Positions 16,664 through 25,739 of a stretch of 53,685 nt of DNA are shown one piece after another. The notes under the pieces were generated by a model. It made no database searches, was not told the origin of the DNA, and saw only the letters and a program-made list of their open reading frames with translations. The position numbers were made by a program, and so were the translations under genes. The first letter of the stretch is position 1. Every line of letters starts with the position of its first letter. This DNA is from Lachnospiraceae bacterium. GTDB lineage: Bacteria; Bacillota; Clostridia; Lachnospirales; Lachnospiraceae. The stretch is taken from positions 1 through 53,685 of the forward strand of contig JAAWOU010000016.1 in assembly GCA_022799755.1 (NCBI GenBank). Reading direction: 5' to 3'.

Positions 16664-18310
16664 ATGGACAATCATAAAAACGAAATGGAACAGATTCAGA
16701 GAGGGCTGGAGGCGTTTCTGGAAAAAGAGATGGAAAATGTCCGGAACGGGGGAAGCCGGGGGAAAAGGGGCGGAGGGGCAGGAGCCTCGCCTGAGGAGGA
16801 AATCCGAATCATAGACCTGCCCCCGGACGGCGGACAGACCCGGAGACCATGGGAGCCGGAAGATGCATGTGCCGGGGAATGGGAGCCGGGGGAAGAGCCG
16901 GAAGCCGGCGAGTGGGAAGACTGGGAGGAAGAGCCGGAAGCCGGCGAGTGGGAAGACTGGGAGGAAGAGTCGGAAGCCGGTGAGTGGGAAGACTGGGAGG
17001 AGACAGCCAGGCCTTTTCGGAGAAGAGGTAACCGTTACGAAGCCGGCGAGGAGGAGCCCCCAAGAAGAGGCAACCGGTACGGAGAGAGCGAGGAGGAGCC
17101 CCCAAGAAGAGGCAACCGGTACGAAGAGAGTGAGGAGGAGCCCCCAAGAAGACACAACCGGTACAAAGAGAGCGAGGAGAAACCGCCCCGGAAGAGAAAG
17201 AAAGAGCACGCAGAGTACCAGGAGGAGAAAGCCGCTTCCGGAAAGAAAAAGGTGCGGAAGAAAGGGAATTCCAAAGAGACAGAGAATGAGCAAAAGGAGG
17301 ATTCCCGGATGTCCAAGGGTAAACAAAAAGGCCGGAACACGCAGAGGAAACCCCATAAGAAAAAGTCCCGGCTAAAGAGATTTCTGATAGCTGCGGTACT
17401 CATTATCGCTTTGCTGGGCGTGGGCCTGTACCAGCTGGTAGGAGCGGTATACGCGAAAATGAATTACAGGGAGCTTGAGGCCGAGGCTGCCGAACCCATG
17501 AAGCAGGACGGTGTGATTAACATTCTGCTCATCGGCAATGACTCCCGGGAGAACGGGGAGGACGGCCGGTCCGATGCCATGATTCTTTTGTCCATCAGCA
17601 GCAGGACAAAGAAGATTTATATGACTTCCCTGCTGAGGGATATTTACGTGGACATTCCCGGCTACGAGGGCAATCGTCTAAACGCGGCGTATGCTTTCGG
17701 CGGTGCCCGGCTTCTCATGGACACCATCGAGCAGAATTTTGACATTCCGGTGAACCGGTACATCCTGGTGAACTTTGAGGCTTTTGCAAATCTGGTGGAC
17801 GCGGTGGGCGGTATTGATCTGGAACTGAGCAAGGGCGAGATAGAGTATGTGAACGGCTATCTGTGGGAGTACAATATGCTGACAGGCAGGCCGGACGGAA
17901 CGGACAATATGGACGCTTCCGTGGCGGAGAACGGCCCTGTGGAAGTGCATCTAAACGGCCCCCAGGCCCTGGCCTACAGCAGGAACCGCTATATCGGCAC
18001 GGACTTTGGCAGGACGGAGCGCCAGAGGAAGATCCTGACAGCCGTGATCGGAAAGCTTCCCGGCGCCGTGCTTACCAATGCCGGAGGCCTGGTGGACAGC
18101 CTGATGCCGAATCTGACCACAAACCTGACACAGAGCGAATGCTTTCGCTTAAGCCTAATGGCCGGGAAGCTGCTGACCTACGATATTGTGTCAGACAATA
18201 TCCCGCAGCCGGACACCTACACAGACGTAACCATTCGGGGAATGGCGGTGCTGCAGGTGAATTTTGAGGCCAACATCAAGTATTTAAAGGAAAAAATATA
18301 CGGAGAATAG
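16664..18310 (+). CDS. LytR-CpsA-Psr (LCP) family envelope transferase with repeat-rich N-terminus
   Basis: A 548-aa type II membrane protein. LCP enzymes transfer undecaprenyl-linked teichoic acid or polysaccharide to peptidoglycan. The cytoplasmic N-terminus (about 235 residues) is unusually long and highly charged: three 13-residue EAGEWEDWEEE-type acidic repeats at about 75-115, then four PPRRGNRYEESEEE-type repeats, then a lysine-rich stretch. A membrane helix at about 239-258 leads to the catalytic domain (INILLIGNDSR, YMTSLLRDIYVDIPG, RLNAAYAFGG, DFGRTERQRK). The start at 16664 has GAGAGGTGA upstream. Typical LCP proteins have a short N-terminal tail, so the repeats are the odd part and may be regulatory. 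Confidence 0.9.
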   Translation: MDNHKNEMEQIQRGLEAFLEKEMENVRNGGSRGKRGGGAGASPEEEIRIIDLPPDGGQTRRPWEPEDACAGEWEPGEEPEAGEWEDWEEEPEAGEWEDWEEESEAGEWEDWEETARPFRRRGNRYEAGEEEPPRRGNRYGESEEEPPRRGNRYEESEEEPPRRHNRYKESEEKPPRKRKKEHAEYQEEKAASGKKKVRKKGNSKETENEQKEDSRMSKGKQKGRNTQRKPHKKKSRLKRFLIAAVLIIALLGVGLYQLVGAVYAKMNYRELEAEAAEPMKQDGVINILLIGNDSRENGEDGRSDAMILLSISSRTKKIYMTSLLRDIYVDIPGYEGNRLNAAYAFGGARLLMDTIEQNFDIPVNRYILVNFEAFANLVDAVGGIDLELSKGEIEYVNGYLWEYNMLTGRPDGTDNMDASVAENGPVEVHLNGPQALAYSRNRYIGTDFGRTERQRKILTAVIGKLPGAVLTNAGGLVDSLMPNLTTNLTQSECFRLSLMAGKLLTYDIVSDNIPQPDTYTDVTIRGMAVLQVNFEANIKYLKEKIYGE

Positions 18311-18323
18311 ACAGGAGGAACGT

Positions 18324-18632
18324 ATGGACTTTATTATCTTTTTATTCATCGGCGGGACATGTGTATATGTGGCTTCAAAGATTCTGAGCAGCGAGGAGAG
18401 GAACAAGGTATTCAACAAATTTCCCATTCAGGTGGAAGATGTGAAGAAATACAACAAATTCTGCGCCTCATTGGTGATAGGCTTCGGCGTGGCCGCAGAG
18501 CTGACCATGATCGGCGGCTATGCGCTGGGCGGTATATTTAGTCTGCTGTCCACGGTTCTGCTTATAGCGGAAGCGTATATCACCATGAAAATCTACGGCA
18601 GGGGCGAGAAGAAGATGCTGAAGAAAAGATGA
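18324..18632 (+). CDS. Small membrane protein, DUF3784-like
   Basis: A 102-aa protein with an N-terminal helix (residues 3-20) and two more at about 48-65 and 68-90, linked by a charged segment (SSEERNKVFNKFPIQVEDVKKY). This layout resembles DUF3784 proteins of Firmicutes, whose role is unknown; the naming is tentative. It starts 14 bp after the LCP stop with AGGAGG upstream, so it is co-transcribed with the LCP gene. Confidence 0.65.
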   Translation: MDFIIFLFIGGTCVYVASKILSSEERNKVFNKFPIQVEDVKKYNKFCASLVIGFGVAAELTMIGGYALGGIFSLLSTVLLIAEAYITMKIYGRGEKKMLKKR

Positions 18633-18662
18633 CGGGAAATGGGATAACACTCCAAATTTACC

Positions 18663-18691
18663 TTGACAAAGCAGCGGCTTAAAAGGATAAT
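18663..18691 (+). promoter_or_regulatory. Sigma-A promoter for the O-acylation operon
   Basis: TTGACA (18663-18668), exactly 17 bp, then GATAAT (18686-18691). It lies 82 bp upstream of the MBOAT gene and suggests a separate transcript from the LCP gene. Confidence 0.75.
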
Positions 18692-18772
18692 GATAAGTGG
18701 CTGGGAAAAGGGATTTCATGGGAAAGTCTGCAGTGATTTTTTGAATACCGGTGAGATAGGTGGAGGTCAGGA

Positions 18773-20257
18773 GTGTTATTCAATTCTGTTCATTTTTTGG
18801 TTTTTTTCCCGATTGTGGTATTGATTTATTTTATTGTACCAAAGAAAGCGCGCTATTTATGGCTTCTGCTGGCCAGCTATTACTTTTATATGTGCTGGAA
18901 CGTAAAATATATTGCTCTGATACTATCGTCCACTCTCGTCACATGGTTTACCGGAAGATTTGTTTTTGGCTGCCGGGGGAAAACGGCCAGGAGAGTGGCG
19001 TTAAGTGTCTGTCTGGCCTTTCATCTGGGGCTTCTGTTTTTCTTTAAATATTTTGACTTCTTTCTGGACATCAGCAACAGAATCCTGGGCAGAATAGGGT
19101 GGGAGCTGCTGGACAAGCCTTTTGACGTGCTGCTGCCGGTGGGAATTTCTTTCTATACATTCCAGGCCCTGAGCTATACCTTAGACATATACAGGGGAGA
19201 GATAGAGCCGGAGAAGAACTTTTTCAGATATGCTTTGTTTGTATCCTTTTTCCCGCAGCTGGTGGCAGGGCCCATTGAACGCTCCGGAAATCTTCTCCGG
19301 CAGCTGCGCCGGACGGAGAAAATAAAGGTATGGAACTATGAGAACATAACGGGCGGACTGATGCTGATGGTTTGGGGGCTGTTCCAGAAGATGGTGATTG
19401 CGGACAGAGCGGCGATCCTGGTGAACACGGTTTTCGACAGTTACTATATGTATGGGGCTGTGGCGCTGATCGCCGGCGCCCTAGGGTTCGCACTGCAGAT
19501 ATACTGCGATTTTGCCAGCTATTCCTCCATAGCCATCGGAGCCGCCAGGGTCATGGGCTTTGAATTGATGGAAAATTTCAATACGCCCTACTTTGCCAGA
19601 TCCATATCGGAATTCTGGCACAGATGGCATATCTCACTGAGCACATGGTTCAGGGATTATGTCTACATCCCCTTGGGCGGCAGCCGATGTTCCCGGCTGA
19701 AGAAATATCGAAATCTGCTGATTACCTTTGCGGTCAGCGGCCTTTGGCACGGTGCCGGGATGACTTTTCTGGCATGGGGGCTTCTGCACGGCATATATCA
19801 GGTGGCAGGGGATCTGACAAAGGGATTCCGGCAGAGGGTGAATGCTATGTTTTGCACAAAGACGGAAAGCTTCAGCTATAAGGCGGCGCAGACGGTGATT
19901 ACTTTTGTTCTGGTGGATGTGGCGTGGATTTTTTTCAGGTCCAACGGGCTTCGGGCTGCGTTGGAATACTGTAGGCGCATTGTCACAAGGTGGGACCCAT
20001 GGTCATTTTTCAATGGTGAGATTTATTCCCTGGGACTGGACCGGGCCGAGATGAATATACTGCTGGCCGGGGTGGTGTTCCTCTTTCTGGCGGATCTGGT
20101 TCGCTATCTGAAGAAGCAGTCACTACCGGAATTTCTGGCCGGGCAGTGCATCTGGTTTCGGTGGGGTGTGCTGTTTGCAATGATGGCGGCGTCTTTGGTG
20201 TTTGGAATCTACGGGATACAGTTTGAGTCCTCTCAATTTATCTACTTTCAGTTTTAA
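18773..20257 (+). CDS. MBOAT family O-acyltransferase (AlgI/DltB-like)
   Basis: A 494-aa polytopic membrane enzyme that moves acyl groups, usually acetyl, across the membrane for addition to surface sugars. The GTG start has GGAGG six bases upstream. Hallmarks are FFPQLVAGPIERS (about 155-168), FWHRWHISLSTWFRDYVYIPLGG (about 283-305, with the conserved histidine) and FAVSGLWHGAGMTFLAWG (about 318-335, the catalytic histidine region). Length fits AlgI (about 480-520 aa). The next gene is an SGNH-type protein, which matches the AlgI/AlgJ or PatA/PatB style of two-step acetylation. The acceptor polymer is unknown. Confidence 0.93.
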   Translation: MLFNSVHFLVFFPIVVLIYFIVPKKARYLWLLLASYYFYMCWNVKYIALILSSTLVTWFTGRFVFGCRGKTARRVALSVCLAFHLGLLFFFKYFDFFLDISNRILGRIGWELLDKPFDVLLPVGISFYTFQALSYTLDIYRGEIEPEKNFFRYALFVSFFPQLVAGPIERSGNLLRQLRRTEKIKVWNYENITGGLMLMVWGLFQKMVIADRAAILVNTVFDSYYMYGAVALIAGALGFALQIYCDFASYSSIAIGAARVMGFELMENFNTPYFARSISEFWHRWHISLSTWFRDYVYIPLGGSRCSRLKKYRNLLITFAVSGLWHGAGMTFLAWGLLHGIYQVAGDLTKGFRQRVNAMFCTKTESFSYKAAQTVITFVLVDVAWIFFRSNGLRAALEYCRRIVTRWDPWSFFNGEIYSLGLDRAEMNILLAGVVFLFLADLVRYLKKQSLPEFLAGQCIWFRWGVLFAMMAASLVFGIYGIQFESSQFIYFQF

Positions 20258-20275
20258 GAGGGCGGAGGTATGGGA

Positions 20276-21700
20276 ATGAAGCTTGGAAACGCAGCAAAAG
20301 CGATTCTGTTTTGTGTGATAGCGGTATTGCTGTATCGGCATCTATACAAGGTGCTCTCCTGGAAAGACACGGGAGGTGACTACAGATCTGCCATGGACAC
20401 CTTTTATTCACTGGAGGAGAATGTGGTAGATGTGGCGTTTCTGGGGAGCAGCCATTGCTATAGCTCGATTATCACGGCAGAGCTGTGGGAACAGTACGGA
20501 ATGGCGGCTTACAACTTATCCATTTCTGGACAGGATATGGCCAGCTCCTATTACTGCATGAAAGAATTGCTGAAGACGCAGAAGCCTGCCGTAATTTGTC
20601 TGGAAATGTATTACAGCAGTCTGGAGGGATATCAGGTAAAGGGGAATCTGTATCGGAACCTTTTGGGATATCGCTTTTCGGATAATTTCGCAAAAGCGGT
20701 GGACAGTATTGCGGAGGATGCGGAAAAAAGGGATATTCTGCTGAAATGGCCGATCATCCATACGCGGTATGCCGAATTGACGGAAAGAGATTTCAGGCCG
20801 GAACCGGAAATGCGGCTGTACATGGGGTGGGAGCAGGGTTTTTCCTGGATGGATGGCCTTGGGGAACTGCCTGTGTATGCAGGGGAGGAGAGTTGGAGGA
20901 TTCCGGAAGAGACAGAGCAGTGGCTTACAGAGATCATTGCGCTGGCCAGGGAGGCTGATGTGGAACTGTGCTTTTTCCTGGCGCCTTTTTGGGCAGACGA
21001 ATGGACGCAGATGCAGTACAGATATGCAGAGGGGATCGCAGATGCCAATGGTGTGCCCTTTTTGAACATGATCGCCCTGCAGGAGGAACTGCAGCTGGAT
21101 ACGGCCAGGGATTTTTCGGATACGGGACATACCAATTCCTATGGAGCCCAAAAAGTGACGAAATATATGGGAGAATATCTGACCTCTCATTATGGGTTAA
21201 AGGACAGAAGAGGGGAATCGCAGTACCGGCTGTGGGACGAAAATCTGGCGATGTGGAAGCGCCAGCTGCAGAACCAGGAGCTGAAAGAGACAGTGGACTT
21301 GAAGCTTTATCTGGACAGGATATCCCGATTGGACGGATATACGGCGATCCTTGTGACGAGAGGGCAATATCTGGCCGGCGATGTGGAGAGCCTGTCGGAG
21401 AATTTGGCGAACTTGGGGATCGGAGAAGCCTTTTTCCGGACAGAGGGAGCCTGGGTACTGGAGAGCGGGACTCTGCGGTATGAGGGCGCCAGGGAGAGCT
21501 GTTTTTATCATATGGGAATTAACCACAGTGATATAGTAATACGGGAAGACGGGGAGCAGATCCATGTCATCATTGACCGCCAGGAGTATAAGCGGGCAGA
21601 CCAGGGAATCGACATCGTGCTCTATGACCAGGTATTGGGAAAAGTGGTGGATACAGTGGGATTCGGCGCGGCCGGGGACAATTATACCTGTGTCAGGTAG
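20276..21700 (+). CDS. SGNH-like periplasmic acyltransferase partner with an extra C-terminal domain
   Basis: A 474-aa protein with an N-terminal membrane anchor (residues 7-25). SGNH features follow: FLGSSHCYSS near residue 60 with the likely nucleophile serine, SISGQ, and late in the domain DTGHTNSYGAQK with a DxxH pair. This suits the extracellular partner that finishes O-acetylation begun by the MBOAT protein 18 bp upstream. About 160 further residues (310-474) form a domain I do not recognise. I prefer the second ATG, seven bases after GGAGG, over the one at 20270. Substrate is inferred from context only. Confidence 0.75.
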   Translation: MKLGNAAKAILFCVIAVLLYRHLYKVLSWKDTGGDYRSAMDTFYSLEENVVDVAFLGSSHCYSSIITAELWEQYGMAAYNLSISGQDMASSYYCMKELLKTQKPAVICLEMYYSSLEGYQVKGNLYRNLLGYRFSDNFAKAVDSIAEDAEKRDILLKWPIIHTRYAELTERDFRPEPEMRLYMGWEQGFSWMDGLGELPVYAGEESWRIPEETEQWLTEIIALAREADVELCFFLAPFWADEWTQMQYRYAEGIADANGVPFLNMIALQEELQLDTARDFSDTGHTNSYGAQKVTKYMGEYLTSHYGLKDRRGESQYRLWDENLAMWKRQLQNQELKETVDLKLYLDRISRLDGYTAILVTRGQYLAGDVESLSENLANLGIGEAFFRTEGAWVLESGTLRYEGARESCFYHMGINHSDIVIREDGEQIHVIIDRQEYKRADQGIDIVLYDQVLGKVVDTVGFGAAGDNYTCVR

Positions 21701-21716
21701 GAGGAGGGGGAAGAAG

Positions 21717-24248
21717 ATGAGGAAGAGGATGAAAGGGTCAGGCATGGTCTTTCTCCTGTGTGTATTGACGATTGTCTGCTGCAGCTGCGGTAGGCAGACC
21801 GGAGCCAAGCTGAGTGACTACAGAATCTACCGTGTGGAGGGCAGCGACGGGCTGGAGATGACCGGGTTTCTGACGGATTTGGCGAAGCAGGAGGCCGGTA
21901 TACGGCTGAAAAATACCGCGGATGCGGAGACATGCTGGATGTCACTGCTGTCTGCGGAGGGATCGGCCAATGAATACGGATATACGGTGGAGGGGATGGA
22001 GCCGGGAGGCTTTACCATTGTGCGTGAGGGGAATCATCTGTTTCTTCTTGCGCGGACGGACGCAGGACTGAAACGTGCCTGCAGGTATCTTTTCGGCAGC
22101 CTGGTGGACGGCCGGGGGGAATTGCTCCTGGCGGACGGCCAGGTGTACGCCGATACGGGCAGGGATCTGAAAGAGGCAGTCTATATAGGGAACGTGTCCA
22201 TTGGGGAGTATCGGATCCTGTACGGGGATAAAGGCGCGGAGCCTGTGTGTGAGGAACTGCGGGACTATATATACCGGACCAGCGGAGATTTGCTTACGGT
22301 GGCGGATTTGGGGAGCGGAGAGGGAGCCGGAATTACCCTGGCTCTTGACAGGGGGCTGCCCGAGGGAACCGGCCGGACTGTGATTGAGAACGGCGAAGTG
22401 TCCATAGCGGGGTGGGATGAGGATGCCCTGCGGCAGGAGATGTATCTGTTCGTGAATTCCTATCTGGGCTGGATGTACGCGGGGGAAGAGCGGGAACGCA
22501 TCAGCAGTGCGGCAAGGACAGTCTTTGTGCCGGATGAAGTAAGGACAGCGACGGAGCCGTGGATAGAGGAGAGGGAGGCTACAGTGACGCTGTGGAATGT
22601 GAATTTCACCAGGGGCGTCTATCTGAGCGAGGCTGCCAGCCTGAGGAACAATATCCTGGATTACACGGAGGAACAGATATACGAATATGTAAAAATGCTG
22701 AAATACTGCGGATTTACCGGTGTGCAGGCCACGGATATGTGTTCCGCCTGGGCCGGCACGGACGGCAGTGAGGCTACCCACGAAAAAATCCGCATGATGG
22801 CGGATGCGGCCCATTCACTGGGAATGAAATTCACGCTATGGGTGTGGGCGGCGAACTTTGACGGATTCAGCTGGGTAGACAGCACGGTTTCCTACCGGCC
22901 GGGTGACAGCGGACTTATACACGACAATCCCGACATGGTGGCTGTCTTTGAAAAGTATTATTCCGTCTATGCACAACTGGCAGACTGCTGCGACCGTGTA
23001 ATCGCCCATTTTTATGACCCCGGCATGCTATCTGCGTCAGAGGACGTGGCCTATTTTGCCAATATGCTCAGGAATAAATTCCTGTCTGTGAACCCAAACA
23101 TTGACTTCGGCGTCAGCTGCTGGGTGGATGCCTTTGACAAAGGGGTGTTTGTGAGGGAAATGGGCAATGACATCACCCTCTATGAGGGGGTATTTCGGGA
23201 CAATGTGGATGACTACATTGAATTTCGACAGACTGTGGCAGGACTGGACACAAGGCTGGGAGTATGGGCCTGGAACACCTGTGAGATGGAGATCGACCAG
23301 CTTGCCCAGATGAATTTTAACATAGACATCATACGGGAGACCTATCAGACAGCCAGAAAGTATGATGAGATCTATAAGCCGACCTATTGGAGCGAGATGG
23401 ACAGCTACCATATCCTGAATGCTTTTTCGCTGTATTGCGCGGGACATATGCTGCAGGATCCGGATATGGATGGGGAAGCGCTGTATGCCGCGCTTTCGGA
23501 GGCCGTTGCAGGGCAGGAATATGCGGCATCCTTTGCCGAAATGCTTCGCCTGATTCAGGATGCACGGTCAGGGAGCACGTGGGATACCTATTGGTGGTCA
23601 AAGGACAGCTATCTGTTAAAAAGTGATACATACCCGGCGGAGAGCATTCTGGAGAGATGCGGGATTTATATTCCGGTTCTGCGGGAAATGATAGACAAGA
23701 AGATAGAGAGCCGCGGCTTTCCCTTTCCCATTCCTCTGGAGGAAGTGCTGCGGATGATGCTTCCCCATCTGGAGCAGATCGAGGAGTATGCCGGGTTCCG
23801 GGTCGAGCTGGCACAGCTGGAGGAGGACTGGCGGCAGGGAAGTTCTGTGGAGGTAGTCTCGGAGAAACTTAAGGAGATCGCCGACCCTATTCCGTGTTAC
23901 AATTGTGTAATCGGAGTCTGGGGACAGGTGGAAGCCCGCGCCCAGCGGGAGATGGTTCTCGCGTTCTGCCAGCAAACCGGCGCAGAGGTTCCCATCTATC
24001 CGGAGTGGGACAGACTGCGCAAGCAGTATATCTGCGCACAGCTGGTCACGGACCAGAGGGGAAAGGAAGAGCCCGTCAGGGCAGGCGCTCCATACTATCA
24101 ATACGGCGTTGCCTTTGGCGAGGAGACAGAACGCCTGGTGACGGAGCTGGTGGAAGAGGGACAGCTCATCCGGGAGGACGATGGGACCGTATACCTGGCC
24201 GACTGGGAGAATTATAAGCATTGTTTTAGCGGAACGGGAGTTTACTGA
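21717..24248 (+). CDS. Large glycosidase-like lipoprotein
   Basis: An 843-aa exported protein. Residues 1-28 form a signal peptide ending in a cysteine cluster (LTIVCCSCG), so lipid attachment is likely although the lipobox is not textbook. Two N-terminal segments look like the accessory fold before catalytic barrels of GH20/GH67-type enzymes (EGNHLFLLARTDAGLKRACRYLFG; then ITLALDRG ... MYLFVNSYLGWMY). A probable barrel begins near 290 (VTLWNVNFTRGVYLSE, then LGMKFTLWVWAANFDGFSW and VIAHFYDPG). I cannot assign a family or catalytic pair. It starts 16 bp after the SGNH gene behind GGAGGAGG, so it probably trims or remodels the polymer acetylated by its neighbours. Confidence 0.7.
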   Translation: MRKRMKGSGMVFLLCVLTIVCCSCGRQTGAKLSDYRIYRVEGSDGLEMTGFLTDLAKQEAGIRLKNTADAETCWMSLLSAEGSANEYGYTVEGMEPGGFTIVREGNHLFLLARTDAGLKRACRYLFGSLVDGRGELLLADGQVYADTGRDLKEAVYIGNVSIGEYRILYGDKGAEPVCEELRDYIYRTSGDLLTVADLGSGEGAGITLALDRGLPEGTGRTVIENGEVSIAGWDEDALRQEMYLFVNSYLGWMYAGEERERISSAARTVFVPDEVRTATEPWIEEREATVTLWNVNFTRGVYLSEAASLRNNILDYTEEQIYEYVKMLKYCGFTGVQATDMCSAWAGTDGSEATHEKIRMMADAAHSLGMKFTLWVWAANFDGFSWVDSTVSYRPGDSGLIHDNPDMVAVFEKYYSVYAQLADCCDRVIAHFYDPGMLSASEDVAYFANMLRNKFLSVNPNIDFGVSCWVDAFDKGVFVREMGNDITLYEGVFRDNVDDYIEFRQTVAGLDTRLGVWAWNTCEMEIDQLAQMNFNIDIIRETYQTARKYDEIYKPTYWSEMDSYHILNAFSLYCAGHMLQDPDMDGEALYAALSEAVAGQEYAASFAEMLRLIQDARSGSTWDTYWWSKDSYLLKSDTYPAESILERCGIYIPVLREMIDKKIESRGFPFPIPLEEVLRMMLPHLEQIEEYAGFRVELAQLEEDWRQGSSVEVVSEKLKEIADPIPCYNCVIGVWGQVEARAQREMVLAFCQQTGAEVPIYPEWDRLRKQYICAQLVTDQRGKEEPVRAGAPYYQYGVAFGEETERLVTELVEEGQLIREDDGTVYLADWENYKHCFSGTGVY

Positions 24249-24295
24249 TGCCGGAATTTTACGGCAAAAATAATATGAAAATGGAGGACGAGGAA

Positions 24296-25432
24296 ATGGA
24301 AAAAAGAAAGTTGGAGAAGCTGGGAATCGAGACATCTCTGCTGGGATTCGGCTGTATGCGCTTTCCCATGACGGCGGACGGGAAGATCGACGAGCCTGAG
24401 GCAGAGAAAATGCTGGATAAAGCTATTGCGGCCGGTGTGAACTATATCGATACTGCATACCCCTATCATGACGGCGAAAGCGAACCCTTTGTGGGCAGAG
24501 CCCTGAAGAAATACCACAGGCATTCTTTCTATCTGGCCACAAAGCTGCCCTGCTGGAAAGTGGAGAAGCCGGAGGACGTGGAGTCGCTGTTTGAAGAGCA
24601 GCTGACCAGGCTGCAGACAGACTACATAGACTTCTATCTGATGCATGCGCTGAACAAGGACAGCTTTCACAAGATGGTGGAGCTGGGTACCGTGGAGAAG
24701 CTGGAAGCGCTGAAAGCGGCGGGCAAGATAAAATATCTGGGCTTTTCTTTCCATGACGGATATGAAGTCTTTGAAGAGATCATAAACTACAGGGACTGGG
24801 ACTTCTGCCAGATCCAGCTCAATTACATGGATACAGAGGAGCAGGCGGGCATGAAAGGATACCGCCTGGCAGAGGAGAAGAACGTTCCGCTGGTGATCAT
24901 GGAGCCTGTCAAGGGAGGTTCCCTGGCGGCATTCGCGGAGGACATCACCGGGAAATTCCGGGGGCTTGATCCGGAGGCTTCCGTTGCCTCCTATGCCCTG
25001 CGCTGGGTGGGGAGCCTGCCCAATGTAAAGGTCATCTTAAGCGGAATGAGCACCATGGGGCAGGTGGAGGACAATCTGAGGACTTTTGAAAACTTCAGGG
25101 ATCTTTCGCAGGAGGAGAGTCAGACCATTGAGGATATCGTGGCATTGATCAGAAGCCGTGTGCAGAACGGATGCACAGGCTGCCGTTACTGCATGCCCTG
25201 TCCCGCCGGGGTGGACATTCCGGGCAATTTCCGGGTGTGGAACACCTATCATATGTACCAGAACTACAATATGGTCAAAGGCAACTGGGAGAGAGGCCTG
25301 GGCGACGAGAAGCAGGCTAAGAACTGCGTAAAATGCGGCAAGTGCGAGAAAGCCTGCCCCCAGAAGCTTCACATCCGGGAGGAGCTGGAGAAAGTCCAGG
25401 CGGATCTGGAGAAGAAAGAATTCGCGTTCTGA
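24296..25432 (+). CDS. Aldo/keto reductase with C-terminal [4Fe-4S] ferredoxin domain
   Basis: A 378-aa cytoplasmic oxidoreductase. The N-terminal barrel carries the AKR tetrad region: D and Y in NYIDTAYPYHDGESE, K in ATKLP, H in FYLMHAL. The last 90 residues hold two cysteine clusters, CTGCRYCMPCPAGVDIP and CVKCGKCEKACP, for one or two Fe-S clusters. Such fused AKRs are common in anaerobes and probably pass electrons between ferredoxin and carbonyl substrates. The start at 24296 has GGAGG upstream; two earlier ATGs are less likely. It runs on from the lipoprotein gene, but a shared function is not evident. Confidence 0.92.
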   Translation: MEKRKLEKLGIETSLLGFGCMRFPMTADGKIDEPEAEKMLDKAIAAGVNYIDTAYPYHDGESEPFVGRALKKYHRHSFYLATKLPCWKVEKPEDVESLFEEQLTRLQTDYIDFYLMHALNKDSFHKMVELGTVEKLEALKAAGKIKYLGFSFHDGYEVFEEIINYRDWDFCQIQLNYMDTEEQAGMKGYRLAEEKNVPLVIMEPVKGGSLAAFAEDITGKFRGLDPEASVASYALRWVGSLPNVKVILSGMSTMGQVEDNLRTFENFRDLSQEESQTIEDIVALIRSRVQNGCTGCRYCMPCPAGVDIPGNFRVWNTYHMYQNYNMVKGNWERGLGDEKQAKNCVKCGKCEKACPQKLHIREELEKVQADLEKKEFAF

Positions 25433-25448
25433 GAGCGAGCCGTTGCGC

Positions 25449-25574
25449 AGCGTGATGATAAAGTCGCGAAGGCGCACGAGAGAGAATTTCATGAGTGCAC
25501 TTACAAATGAAATTCTGTCGCATGCATTGTGCGGCGAAGGGACTATATCCTTTAGAGCCGTCGCGCAGCGACTT
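25449..25574. repeat. 126-bp palindromic repeat, copy 1
   Basis: The first of two nearly identical 126-bp units, differing from the second at only two visible positions. The unit begins and ends with AAGTCGC-type arms and has an inner perfect 10-bp inverted repeat (AGAATTTCAT/ATGAAATTCT). It therefore folds as a long hairpin in either strand. The open frames across it on both strands are a by-product of the repeat. Confidence 0.85.
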
Positions 25575-25598
25575 AAAAGTAAGAAAAAGCCGTGTGGA

Positions 25599-25724
25599 AG
25601 CGTGATGATAAAGTCGCGAAGGCGCACGAGAGAGAATTTCATCAGTGCACTTACGAATGAAATTCTGTCGCATGCATTGTGCGGCGAAGGGACTATATCC
25701 TTTAGAGCCGTCGCGCAGCGACTT
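25599..25724. repeat. 126-bp palindromic repeat, copy 2
   Basis: The second unit, starting exactly 150 bp after the first, with a 24-bp spacer. It ends seven bases before the AGGAGG ribosome site of the AraC gene, so any transcript entering that gene from upstream carries this structured leader. Confidence 0.85.
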
Positions 25725-25739
25725 TAATAGGAGGTTTTT

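Noticed and set aside
25443..25727. 94-aa protein (and the long minus-strand frame) across the doubled repeat
   Set aside because: The frame only reflects two copies of the palindromic unit; there is no ribosome site and both strands are equally open.
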